NCBI RefSeq assembly: GCF_004117935.1
Contig: NZ_SDOY01000131.1
Location: forward strand, 124,001-188,000
Direction of reading: 5' to 3'
Length of the DNA: 64,000 nucleotides
From: Streptomyces roseicoloratus
GTDB lineage: Bacteria > Actinomycetota > Actinomycetes > Streptomycetales > Streptomycetaceae
Position 1 is the first letter of the stretch, and each line of letters starts with the position of its first letter. Positions 27,181-34,494 of this stretch are shown here, one piece after another. The translations under genes were made by a program, and so were the position numbers. The notes under the pieces are model-generated. The model had not been told where the DNA came from, ran no database searches, and saw only the letters and a list, made by a program, of their open reading frames with translations.

Positions 27181-28707
27181 TCACACCCTTCCCAGGGCCG
27201 TACGGATCCGGTGCCCGAGCCGGGCCGCCGGGCCCGGCGGCCGGACGCCCGCGCGTTCCCGCCACCAGGCGGTGAGCCGCTCGCGCGCCGCCGGGTCCTC
27301 GGGCCGCCCGGCGACGAGCAGCCCCTCGACGAAGTCGAGGGCGTCGTGCCGGTAGCCGTCCGTCATGGGCCGGTTCCTCGCGTACGAGAGGAACGCGGGC
27401 CGGTAGTCCTCGCCGAGGATGTCCGGCAGCTCGGGCGCCACCTTGGCCACGACGTCGGCCCGCTTGGCCGCGAGCGCCCGCCGCTGCACGCCGAGCCGCC
27501 GCACGTCGAACCCCTCGGGCGCGGGCGTCCCGGCGACCAGCGCGGAGAGCAGCGCCACTTCGGCGACACCGACCCGCTGGCGGGCGGCGTCGGGGGCGGC
27601 GGTGCGGGGGACGGGGACGGCGGTCCGGGCGGCCGGCGCGGCGCCCGGCGGGGCCGGGGCCGGGTCGGGTGCGGGTCCGGGTGCGGGCGGGGGTGTGGGC
27701 GTCTGTGCCGGAGCCGGTACGGATGAGGTTGCGGGGACGTGCTCCGGTGCCGGCACCGGCACCGGCACCGGCACCGGCATCGGGTCGCCGGAGACCCGCG
27801 CGCCCGCGCCGATGAGCAGCGGCCGGGACCGCGCGGGAGGCTCGGCGTCGACGGCGCCGGTGTTCCTCCGCGTGCTCGCGCTCGTCAGCGTCGTACGGAT
27901 CGCGTCGAGTTCGGCGGCCAGCTCCTCCGGAGCGGGGAAACGGTCGTCCCGTTCCAGGAGCACGCCCGGCGGCGAGACCCGGGAGGCCAGGTCCGCCAGG
28001 ATGTCCAGGACCGGCCGCGAGACCGGGTGGGCGTGGGTGTCGTGCCAGACACCGTCGCGCTCGAGACCGCCCGCCACGTGCACGTACGCGAGGGCCTCGA
28101 CCGGCAGCGCGGCCAGCGCCTCGGCCGGGTCCTCGCCCCGGTTGACGCGGTTGGTGTGGAGGTTGGCCACGTCGACGAGGAGCCGCACCCCCGTGCGCTC
28201 CACCAGTTCCGCCAGGAACTGGCCCTCCGTCAGCTCCTCGTCCGGCCAGGAGACCAGGGCGGCGATGTTCTCCAGGGCGAGCGGCACCGGCAGCGCGTCC
28301 TGGGCGATCCTGACGTTCTCGCAGAGCACGTCGAGGGCGTCCCAGGTGCGGGGCACCGGCAGCAGGTGCCCGGCTTCGAGCAGGGGCGTCGCGGTGAGCG
28401 GACCGCCGGCCCTTACGAACGCGATGTGCTCCGTCACCAGCGGCGCGCCGAGCGACTCGGCCTTCCCGGCCAGCGCGGCGAGCCGCCCGGCGTCGGGCCG
28501 GTCGGCCCCGCCGAGCCCCAGCGAGACCCCGTGCGGCACCACGGTCACCCCGCGCGCCCGCAGCCGTGCCAGGGATTCGGGCAGGTGACCGGCGCAGATG
28601 TTCTCCGCGACGACCTCGACCCAGTCGACTCCCGGCAGCGCCTCGACCGCGTCCGCGATCTCCGGCCGCCAGCCGATGCCGACCCCGAGTTCCTTCATGT
28701 CTGCCAT
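27181..28707 (-). CDS. DUF692 (MNIO) enzyme fused to a partner-like C-terminal domain
   Basis: A 508-residue protein. Residues 5-278 are a DUF692 TIM barrel of the multinuclear non-haem iron oxidase family. Candidate metal ligands are H59 (PHGVSL), E93/H94 (TEHIAF), E146 (LEN), D179, N182 and H184 (DVANLHTN), H210 (YVHVAGG), D223 and H225 (DTHAH) and E252 (LLERDD). Residues 280-375 are a Pro/Ala/Val linker coded partly by a hexamer DNA repeat. Residues 380-470 ([17 protein letters not shown]...[13 protein letters not shown]) resemble HvfC/BufC-type (DUF2063) MNIO partners. The ATG has a strong AAGGAGG site. It is first in an operon with TIGR04222 genes. Confidence 0.88.
   Translation of the reverse strand: MADMKELGVGIGWRPEIADAVEALPGVDWVEVVAENICAGHLPESLARLRARGVTVVPHGVSLGLGGADRPDAGRLAALAGKAESLGAPLVTEHIAFVRAGGPLTATPLLEAGHLLPVPRTWDALDVLCENVRIAQDALPVPLALENIAALVSWPDEELTEGQFLAELVERTGVRLLVDVANLHTNRVNRGEDPAEALAALPVEALAYVHVAGGLERDGVWHDTHAHPVSRPVLDILADLASRVSPPGVLLERDDRFPAPEELAAELDAIRTTLTSASTRRNTGAVDAEPPARSRPLLIGAGARVSGDPMPVPVPVPVPAPEHVPATSSVPAPAQTPTPPPAPGPAPDPAPAPPGAAPAARTAVPVPRTAAPDAARQRVGVAEVALLSALVAGTPAPEGFDVRRLGVQRRALAAKRADVVAKVAPELPDILGEDYRPAFLSYARNRPMTDGYRHDALDFVEGLLVAGRPEDPAARERLTAWWRERAGVRPPGPAARLGHRIRTALGRV
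27745..27780. repeat. Hexamer repeat coding the MNIO linker
   Basis: Repeated GGCACC units, five or more in a row on the plus strand, code the PVPVPVPVP part of the interdomain linker of the DUF692 protein. Such repeats are prone to length change. Confidence 0.75.
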
Positions 28708-28745
28708 GTCCCCCTCCTTCGGTCCCCCACGTGATGGCCCCGGAG

Positions 28746-28765
28746 CGACCGTTCGAATCCGGTCG
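28746..28765. promoter_or_regulatory. Dyad upstream of the MNIO operon
   Basis: CGACCG - TTCGAATC - CGGTCG, a 6-bp inverted repeat around a TTCGAA core, lies 39 bp before the MNIO start codon, in the only gap that can hold the operon promoter (28708-28825). It is a candidate operator or promoter element. Confidence 0.35.
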
Positions 28766-28825
28766 TGGAGACGTTCAGAGCTTGATTTGAGGTTTCGCCG
28801 CGCGAACCCGGCCGCGGGGGAGCCG

Positions 28826-29542
28826 TCAGGGTGCCACGACGCCGAGGGCCGGGAACTCCGACACCACCGTGCAGGAGCCCGGGGCGATCTCGGTGAACCC
28901 CGCGTCCCGGACGACCGGGAGTCCGCTCGTCGTGAGCCGCGCCCAGCGCTCCGGAGCCGCCGTGCGGACCGCGAGCGGGAAGCCGGCCGCGCGCCAGGCC
29001 TCGCGGTCGGCGTCCGGCAGCCGCCACCACAGCAGTTGGGCGCCGTGTCCGGCCTGCGCCATCGTCTTGCCCGCCGACATGTCGAGCTCCGGGTTGAGCC
29101 ACAGCACGGCCGCGCCGTCCGGGACCGGCCCCGGCTCGGCCGGGTCGTCCAGGTCGGTGCCCGACACCTGGAGCTTGACGAGGTCCTTGGGCCAGCCGTC
29201 CAGCGGGACGGGCGGGAAGACCCGTACCTCCGTGCCGTGCGGCGTCGACACCGTGATGCCCGGAAGCGCCGAGGCCCGGCGCCACTCCGCGCCGCGCGCT
29301 CGGCGCACGACCTTGCGGATCCGCGCGTCCTGCCAGTCCGTCATGGCCCGCGCCCACTCGCCCTCGCCGGCGGAGCGCTCGTCGGCGAGGATCTCCAGGA
29401 CCGCGCGGGCGGCGGACTCCAGGGCGTCGGTACGGGCCGGGGGCGCGGCCTTCTCGATGCGGACCACGAGCGGGAGGACGTACTGCGGCTTCTCGTCACG
29501 GGGGTCGGCGGCGGCCGGGGTCGCGGTGTCGTTGCTGCTCAC
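28826..29542 (-). CDS. Peptidyl-tRNA hydrolase 2 (PTH2) family protein
   Basis: A 238-residue protein. Its C-terminal half has the PTH2 signature [16 protein letters not shown] followed by a Leu/Pro-rich sheet region ([21 protein letters not shown]). PTH2 enzymes release peptides from prematurely dropped peptidyl-tRNA and are common in archaea and eukaryotes but also in actinobacteria. An N-terminal extension of about 110 residues precedes the catalytic core, much longer than the 115-residue archaeal enzyme. The GTG start has a weak ribosome site. The frame is open upstream through the AIM24 gene without similarity. Confidence 0.8.
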   Translation of the reverse strand: MSSNDTATPAAADPRDEKPQYVLPLVVRIEKAAPPARTDALESAARAVLEILADERSAGEGEWARAMTDWQDARIRKVVRRARGAEWRRASALPGITVSTPHGTEVRVFPPVPLDGWPKDLVKLQVSGTDLDDPAEPGPVPDGAAVLWLNPELDMSAGKTMAQAGHGAQLLWWRLPDADREAWRAAGFPLAVRTAAPERWARLTTSGLPVVRDAGFTEIAPGSCTVVSEFPALGVVAP

Positions 29543-29638
29543 CCGGCAAGTCTGCCATCGCGCGCCGGGCGGTTTCCCGCGGGTTTCCTCTTCGTCCCTT
29601 CTTGGAGGAACCATCGGTTCCGGGTCAGGATGCCTGAC

Positions 29639-30313
29639 ATGAAGAGCGATCTTTTCACCAGGGAGTACCTCGCCGAGACCGCGCCGGTGCCGGGGATGAC
29701 CCTCCAGAACCCCAAGTCGGTCAAGTACACCGTGAACGGCGAGATGCACGCCCGGCAGGGCTCGATGATCGCTTTCCGCGGGAACCTGCAGTTCGAGCAC
29801 AAGGGCCAGGGACTCGGCGGCCTGCTCAAGCGCGCGGTGACCGGCGAGGGCCTGGCCCTGATGGCCGTCCGCGGGCAGGGCGAGGCGTGGTTCGCGCACG
29901 AGGCGCAGAACTGCTTCATCGTGGAGATCGAGCAGGGCGACGCGCTGACCGTCAACGGCCGCAACGTGCTCTGCTTCGACCCCACCCTGCAGTACGAGAT
30001 CAAGACGGTGAAGGGCGCCGGAATGACCGGCGGCGGCCTGTTCAACAGCGTCTTCACCGGTTACGGCAAGCTCGCCCTGATGTGCGAGGGCAACCCGATC
30101 GTCATACCGGTCACCCCGCAGGCCCCGGTGTGCGTCGACACGGACGCCGTCGTCGGCTGGAGCGCCCAGCTCCAGACCTCGCTGCACCGCTCGCAGTCCT
30201 TCGGCTCGATGATGCGCGGCGGTTCGGGCGAGGCCGTCCAGCTGCGCCTGGACGGCCAGGGCTTCGTCGTCGTCCGCCCGAGCGAGGCCACCCCGCAGAA
30301 GGTCTCCAACTGA
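29639..30313 (+). CDS. AIM24-family protein
   Basis: A 224-residue AIM24/TRAP-like beta-rich protein. Visible family patterns are GEMHARQGSMIAFRG (about 31-45), GQGEAWFAH and a Gly-rich TGGGLFNSVFTGYGKLAL. AIM24 proteins are homologous to a mitochondrial protein needed for inner-membrane organisation; the bacterial role is unknown. The ATG at 29639 has AGGA eight bases upstream; the in-frame ATG at 29630 overlaps that site and is less likely. It is divergent from the PTH2 gene and precedes an ABC transporter by 13 bp. Confidence 0.82.
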   Translation: MKSDLFTREYLAETAPVPGMTLQNPKSVKYTVNGEMHARQGSMIAFRGNLQFEHKGQGLGGLLKRAVTGEGLALMAVRGQGEAWFAHEAQNCFIVEIEQGDALTVNGRNVLCFDPTLQYEIKTVKGAGMTGGGLFNSVFTGYGKLALMCEGNPIVIPVTPQAPVCVDTDAVVGWSAQLQTSLHRSQSFGSMMRGGSGEAVQLRLDGQGFVVVRPSEATPQKVSN

Positions 30314-30326
30314 CCGGCGCACGGGC

Positions 30327-31235
30327 ATGATCCTCGAAGGCGTCGGCCGCCGATACGGCCCGCGCGGGCCGTGGGTCCTGCGCGAGGTGGGGCTCACCCT
30401 GCCCGCGGGCACCCTGACCCGGTTCACCGGCGGCAACGGCACCGGCAAGTCGACCCTGCTGCGCCTCGTCGCGGGCGTCGACGCGCCCGGCGCGGGCCGG
30501 ATCACCGGCCGCCCGGCCCGTACCGCGTACGTACCCGAGCGCTTCCCCGCCGCGCTGCCGCTCACCGCGGCCGGCTACCTCGTCCACCTGGGCCGGATCC
30601 AGGGCCTCGGCGGGCGGGAGGCCCGAGCGCGGGCGGCGGAGTGGCTGGAGCGCTTCGGCGCCGCCGCTCACCGCGACGCGCCGCTCGCCGAACTCTCCAA
30701 GGGCACCAGCCAGAAGGTGGCCGTGGCGCAGGCCCTGCTCGCCGAGCCGGGCCTGCTCGTCCTCGACGAGGCCTGGACCGGCCTCGACACCGGCGCCCGC
30801 GCCGCACTCGACCGCGCGGTGCGCGAGCGGGTCGCGGCGGGCGGCCGGGTCGTCTTCGTCGACCACGACCCGCGCCGACTGGCGGGCGAGGCGGACGCCG
30901 AGTACGTGGTCGCGGAGGGTGGCGTGCGCCGGGCGGAGCCGGAGTGCGTGGTCGCGGAGGGTGGCGTGCGCCGGGCGGAGCCGGAGGCGCCCGTGCTCGC
31001 GCAGGTCCGTGTCACCGCCTCGGGAGGCGTCCACCCGCCACCGGGCATCGAGGGCTTCGCGACCGAACTCCCGGGCGGCGCCGGCCGGCTGACCGTCACC
31101 GTCGATGCCGCCCGCTCCGACGAGGTGCTGCGCACGCTCCTCGACGCGGGCTGGCACGTCGAGGACCTGCGCACCACGGTCACCGCCGCCCGCCCCGAGG
31201 ACACCGCCCGCGCCACGGAAGGCGTGCGCGGATGA
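30327..31235 (+). CDS. ABC transporter ATP-binding protein (two-gene export-type system)
   Basis: A 302-residue ABC ATPase with Walker A GGNGTGKST (residues 35-43), Walker B LLVLDEAW and an H-loop FVDHD. The signature is the divergent LSKGTSQKV, as in many drug or lipid exporters. A perfect 42-bp tandem duplication doubles the unit YVVAEGGVRRAEPE just after the nucleotide-binding domain. The C-terminal 70 residues form a small accessory domain (VEDLRTTVT). The stop overlaps the permease start (ATGA). The substrate is unknown. Confidence 0.85.
   Translation: MILEGVGRRYGPRGPWVLREVGLTLPAGTLTRFTGGNGTGKSTLLRLVAGVDAPGAGRITGRPARTAYVPERFPAALPLTAAGYLVHLGRIQGLGGREARARAAEWLERFGAAAHRDAPLAELSKGTSQKVAVAQALLAEPGLLVLDEAWTGLDTGARAALDRAVRERVAAGGRVVFVDHDPRRLAGEADAEYVVAEGGVRRAEPECVVAEGGVRRAEPEAPVLAQVRVTASGGVHPPPGIEGFATELPGGAGRLTVTVDAARSDEVLRTLLDAGWHVEDLRTTVTAARPEDTARATEGVRG
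30903..30986 (+). repeat. 42-bp in-frame tandem duplication within the ABC ATPase gene
   Basis: Bases 30903-30944 are repeated as 30945-30986 with one difference (TAC to TGC), giving two 14-residue copies that differ as Tyr to Cys. The near identity points to a recent slippage event. Confidence 0.95.
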
Positions 31236-31882
31236 CCGCGCTGCTCCGCTATCACGCCGCGCTGCTGCTGCGCTCCCAGCGCTGGCTCGCGCCCTTCCTC
31301 CTCTACGCCGTCTTCGTCGGCATCGGCGTCCAGGCGGGCGAGCCGGTGCTCGGCGCGCTCGGTTACGCGGTGGAGGGCCTGGTCCCGGTGACGGCCTGGG
31401 CGGTGCGCATCTGCCTGAACCAGGAGCCCTCGGCCGCCCGCACGGTGACCGCGGCGGCGGCCGGCCCGGCCCGGGCCCATGGGGCGGCGGTCCTGACGGC
31501 GACCGGCGCGGTGCTGCTCGTCGGGGCCGTCGCCGTCGTCGCGGTGACCGCGTTCGGCGACCCGAAGGGCGCGAGCCCGCTCTCGGCGGGCGCCGCAGGC
31601 CTGCTCGCGGCGGCCGTCTGCGTCCTGACCGGCACGGCCGTCGGCGCCCTGACCACCCGTCCCCTGATCAGGTCCCGCGGCTGGTCCCTGACGACCCTGC
31701 TCCTCGCCTCGCTCCTCGCCCTGGTGACCACGGGTTCCCCGGCCGCCGGCGCGGTCTCGGCCCTGGTCACCGCCGCGGGCCCGGGCACGGTCCCGTACCC
31801 CTGGCCCGCCCTGGCGGGCGCCGTGGCCCTGGCGGCGACGGCCGTGACCCTGGCGTGCAGGACCACGGCCCGGCGCGGCTGA
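31232..31882 (+). CDS. ABC transporter permease partner
   Basis: A 216-residue integral membrane protein with about six hydrophobic helices and a basic N-terminus (LLRYHAALLLRSQRWLAPF), typical of the membrane half of a two-component ABC exporter of the ABC-2 kind. It is translationally coupled to the ATPase gene by ATGA. No family name can be given. The frame is open upstream inside the ATPase gene, but the ATG at 31232 fits the overlap and the first helix. Confidence 0.75.
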   Translation: MTALLRYHAALLLRSQRWLAPFLLYAVFVGIGVQAGEPVLGALGYAVEGLVPVTAWAVRICLNQEPSAARTVTAAAAGPARAHGAAVLTATGAVLLVGAVAVVAVTAFGDPKGASPLSAGAAGLLAAAVCVLTGTAVGALTTRPLIRSRGWSLTTLLLASLLALVTTGSPAAGAVSALVTAAGPGTVPYPWPALAGAVALAATAVTLACRTTARRG

Positions 31883-31889
31883 GCGCGTC

Positions 31890-32049
31890 CTCCTGGCGGT
31901 GCCCGCAACGAGTACGTCATCAGCGCCTTGCCGCCGATGGCCCAGACGGCCTTGGCCACCGGATCGTAGGCGCTCCTGCGAATGGTCCGCGGTGTCCGTG
32001 CTCCTGATGTACGTGTCCGACAGCCGCTTGATGATGTTGCGCGCCCCGG
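31890..32049 (-). pseudogene. Possible decayed small gene between the ABC permease and the deacetylase
   Basis: On the minus strand one frame reads ARNIIKRLSDTYIRSTDTADHSQERL and the next frame continues AYDPVAKAVWAIGGKALMTYSL (each quoted in part). Both look like protein sequence but a frameshift separates them near 31970. This could be a remnant with one indel, or chance. No start or ribosome site is clear. Confidence 0.25.
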
Positions 32050-32982
32050 TCAGGACATCAGCTCCGAGACCTTCACGAAGCGGTAGCCCTTCGCGCGGAG
32101 CTCCGGGACGATGCGCCGGATGGCCCGCTCCGTCACGGGGGCCGCGCTGCGGGTGCAGTGCATGACGACCAGGGAGCCGGGCTTCACGCCGTCGAGGACC
32201 TGGTCGGCGACCGCGTCGGCGTCCTTCGCGAAGGCGTCGCCGCTGACCACGTCCCACTGCACGGCGGTGACGCCGGCCGGGGCGAGGGCGCGGCGGGCGG
32301 CGTCGTCGTAGCAGCCGCCGGGGAAGCGGAAGTACGGCACGACGTTGGTGGCGCCGGCGTCGCGGAAGGCGTCGAAGGCCCGCTGGACGTCGGCCGCCAT
32401 GTCGGGCCGGGCGACGGTCGGCAGTCCGTAGCAGGGTTCGGCGAAGGCGTAGTGGCTGTAGGAGTGGTTGGCGATCTCGAAGAGGGGATCGTTGCCGATG
32501 GAGCGCGCCTGGTCCGGGTACTCCTCGGCCCACCGTCCCGTCATGAAGACGGTCGCGTCCACCTTCAGCCGGCGCAGCGTCGCGATGAGCTGCGGGTTGT
32601 CGAAGTGCTCGCCGCGGGCGGCGCGCGGGCCCTGGTCGGCGGTCATGTCGGCGTCGAACGTGAGCGCGACGACCTTCTCGGCGCTCTTCGCCCGGTGGCT
32701 GTAGACGGCGGTGAGCCCGCCGGCGCCCGGGGCGAGCGTCGGCGGGGCCTTGCGGGCGGGCCGGGCGGGCGCGGCCTGGTGCCCGGCGGCGGGCGGCACG
32801 GCCTTCGCGCCGGGCGCGGCCGAGGACGGTGCGGCCGACGAGGCGGGCGAGGCGGAGGTGGTGGGTGTGGCGGGCGAGGCCGGTGCGGCAGGTGCGGGTG
32901 AGTCGGCCGCGCCCCCGCCGCAGCCGACGAGTACGGCGCCCAGCAGAGTCAGCGCCGACAACTTTCGTGCAGGATTGGTCAC
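32050..32982 (-). CDS. Polysaccharide deacetylase lipoprotein (NodB domain)
   Basis: A 310-residue exported protein with lipobox AVLVGC. A Pro/Ala/Ser-rich spacer (about 25-90) leads to a NodB domain: motif 1 ALTFDADMT, motif 2 HSYSH (metal His), motif 3 RFPGGCYDD, then WDVVSGD and VVMHC. It would remove N-acetyl groups from an extracellular glycan. Motif 1 has FDAD in place of the usual FDDG, a variant seen in actinobacteria that keeps the first Asp. The GTG at 32982 starts the signal peptide. Confidence 0.88.
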   Translation of the reverse strand: MTNPARKLSALTLLGAVLVGCGGGAADSPAPAAPASPATPTTSASPASSAAPSSAAPGAKAVPPAAGHQAAPARPARKAPPTLAPGAGGLTAVYSHRAKSAEKVVALTFDADMTADQGPRAARGEHFDNPQLIATLRRLKVDATVFMTGRWAEEYPDQARSIGNDPLFEIANHSYSHYAFAEPCYGLPTVARPDMAADVQRAFDAFRDAGATNVVPYFRFPGGCYDDAARRALAPAGVTAVQWDVVSGDAFAKDADAVADQVLDGVKPGSLVVMHCTRSAAPVTERAIRRIVPELRAKGYRFVKVSELMS

Positions 32983-33083
32983 CCACGGAAAATATCCGAT
33001 CAGATCGGCTCGTCGTTCGCGGCTCGACAACGGCAGGGCCCGAGTCCACGCGACGAGCCGACGCCCCACGGTCTGGGAAGCCC

Positions 33084-33111
33084 GCCCGCCCTTCGCGCCG
33101 GAAGGGCGGGC
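33084..33111 (-). terminator. Terminator after PPK2
   Basis: A perfect 11-bp stem (GCCCGCCCTTC 33084-33094 with 33101-33111) with a 6-nt loop, 28 bp beyond the PPK2 stop, before the deacetylase gene. Confidence 0.8.
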
Positions 33112-33138
33112 ACGCGCCGCGTCACCGAGGGGCGCCGC

Positions 33139-34017
33139 TCACGACGCCAGCAGCCTCGCCCGGCACTCCGCCACGTCGAAGTCGCCCTTCGGATACCGCG
33201 GGTCCAGGTCCTCCAGGTGCTCGAGGAGGAGGCGGCTGATCGCCCAGTTGCGGTACCACTTGCGGTCCGCCGGGACCAGGTACCACGGCGTCCGCTCCGT
33301 CGCGCAGCGCCGCAGGGCGATCTCGTACGCCTCCTGGTACGCCGGCCACAGGGCCCGCTCCTCGATGTCGCCCGCGTTGAACTTCCAGTGCTTCTCCGGG
33401 TCGTCGAGGCGGCGCAGGAGCCGGGCGCGCTGCTCCTCGTACGAGAGGTGGAGGAAGACCTTCACCACGGTGACGCCGCCGTCCGCGAGGGACTTCTCGA
33501 AGCCGGCGATCTCGCCGTAGCGGTTCTCGATCTCGGTGCGGGGGACCAGCTCGCGGACCCGGGCGATCAGGACGTCCTCGTAGTGCGAGCGGTCGAAGAT
33601 GCCGATCTCGCCCGGCTCCGGCAGCGCCCGCGCGACGCGCCACAGGAAGGGATGGGCGGCCTCCTCCTCCGTCGGCGCCTTGAACGCGCGGACGCGGCAG
33701 CCGGACGGGTTGAAGTGGCCGATCACGTGCTTGACCGTGCCGCCCTTGCCACTGGTGTCCATGCCCTGGAGCACGAGCAGCAGCCGGCGCCGGTCGCCCG
33801 CCGTGCTCGCCGCGTACAGCCGCTCCTGGAGCTCCGCCAGGCGCGGCGCGAGGGTGGCGATCGCGGCGAGACCGGCCTGTTTGCCGGCCGGACCGCCGGG
33901 CGTCCCGGCGGCGTCGTACGCGGAGAGGTCGACCGGCTCGCCGACGGGAAGCCGCAGCAGCCGGCGCAGCGACGGCTCGTCCCGGCCGGTCTTCGTCTTC
34001 GCCTTCGTCCTCGGCAT
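33139..34017 (-). CDS. ppk2: Polyphosphate kinase 2 family protein
   Basis: A 292-residue cytoplasmic PPK2. Walker A is GMDTSGKGG, Walker B IFDRSHYEDVL, and the lid is Arg-rich (EEQRARLLRRLDDPEKHWKF). The conserved end WYRNWAISRLL is present. PPK2 enzymes transfer phosphate between polyphosphate and nucleotides; class I enzymes mainly phosphorylate NDP or NMP. The length matches single-domain PPK2. The basic N-terminus (PRTKAKTKTGRDEPS) is typical. It is near a PhoX-like gene, which suggests phosphate metabolism. Confidence 0.92.
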   Translation of the reverse strand: MPRTKAKTKTGRDEPSLRRLLRLPVGEPVDLSAYDAAGTPGGPAGKQAGLAAIATLAPRLAELQERLYAASTAGDRRRLLLVLQGMDTSGKGGTVKHVIGHFNPSGCRVRAFKAPTEEEAAHPFLWRVARALPEPGEIGIFDRSHYEDVLIARVRELVPRTEIENRYGEIAGFEKSLADGGVTVVKVFLHLSYEEQRARLLRRLDDPEKHWKFNAGDIEERALWPAYQEAYEIALRRCATERTPWYLVPADRKWYRNWAISRLLLEHLEDLDPRYPKGDFDVAECRARLLAS

Positions 34018-34128
34018 CCGCCCGCCCGCCTTCCTGCCGCCCGTCGGACCCCCGGCCCCGGGCCCTCGGCCCGTGCCGTTCGCCCTGCCGCTCCGCGCTC
34101 TGCCGTGTCGCTCTGTCGCTCTGCCGTT

Positions 34129-34494
34129 CTACCGATCCTGCGCGTCCAGCGCCCGTGACACCACCGCGAACGCCCGGTCGAGCAGTTCCAGCGGGTCCTC
34201 CGCCGCGTCGGTGTCGCTCCAGCGCTGCAGCGCCGTGTGGAAGGCGACCAGCGCCGTTCCGGCCGCGAGCCGCGGATACAGGTCGGCCGCCGGGTCGAGG
34301 CCCTGGCGGCGTGCCGGCTCCGCCGCCAGGGCCTCGCGCCACTCGGCCTGCCGTTCCAGGAGGCGGGCCAGCAGGGCCGGCGTCCGGAGGATCAGCTGGA
34401 CCACCCGCAGCGCGCGGGCCGCGTCGTCGACGAAGCCCCGCGCCTCCGACCCGCCCGCGGTCAGGCCGGTACGGTGAGGCCCGGTCGCTCCGGA
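34129..34494 (-). pseudogene. TetR-family regulator remnant lacking its HTH
   Basis: The minus strand codes the C-terminal ligand-binding half of a TetR regulator (ALRVVQLILRTPALLARLLE, then YPRLAAGTALVAFHTALQRW and DPLELLDRAFAVVSRAL). Going upstream, the reading frame runs directly into the TGA of the PhoX-like gene, so the DNA-binding half is missing. At most a 91-residue product from a GTG at 34404 could be made. It is a 5'-deleted pseudogene. Confidence 0.7.

Noticed and set aside
28746-28765. Sequence resembling a tRNA T-arm (GACCGTTCGAATCCGGTC)
   Set aside because: The loop would have eight bases and no acceptor, D or anticodon stems are found around it; treated as a dyad in a promoter.
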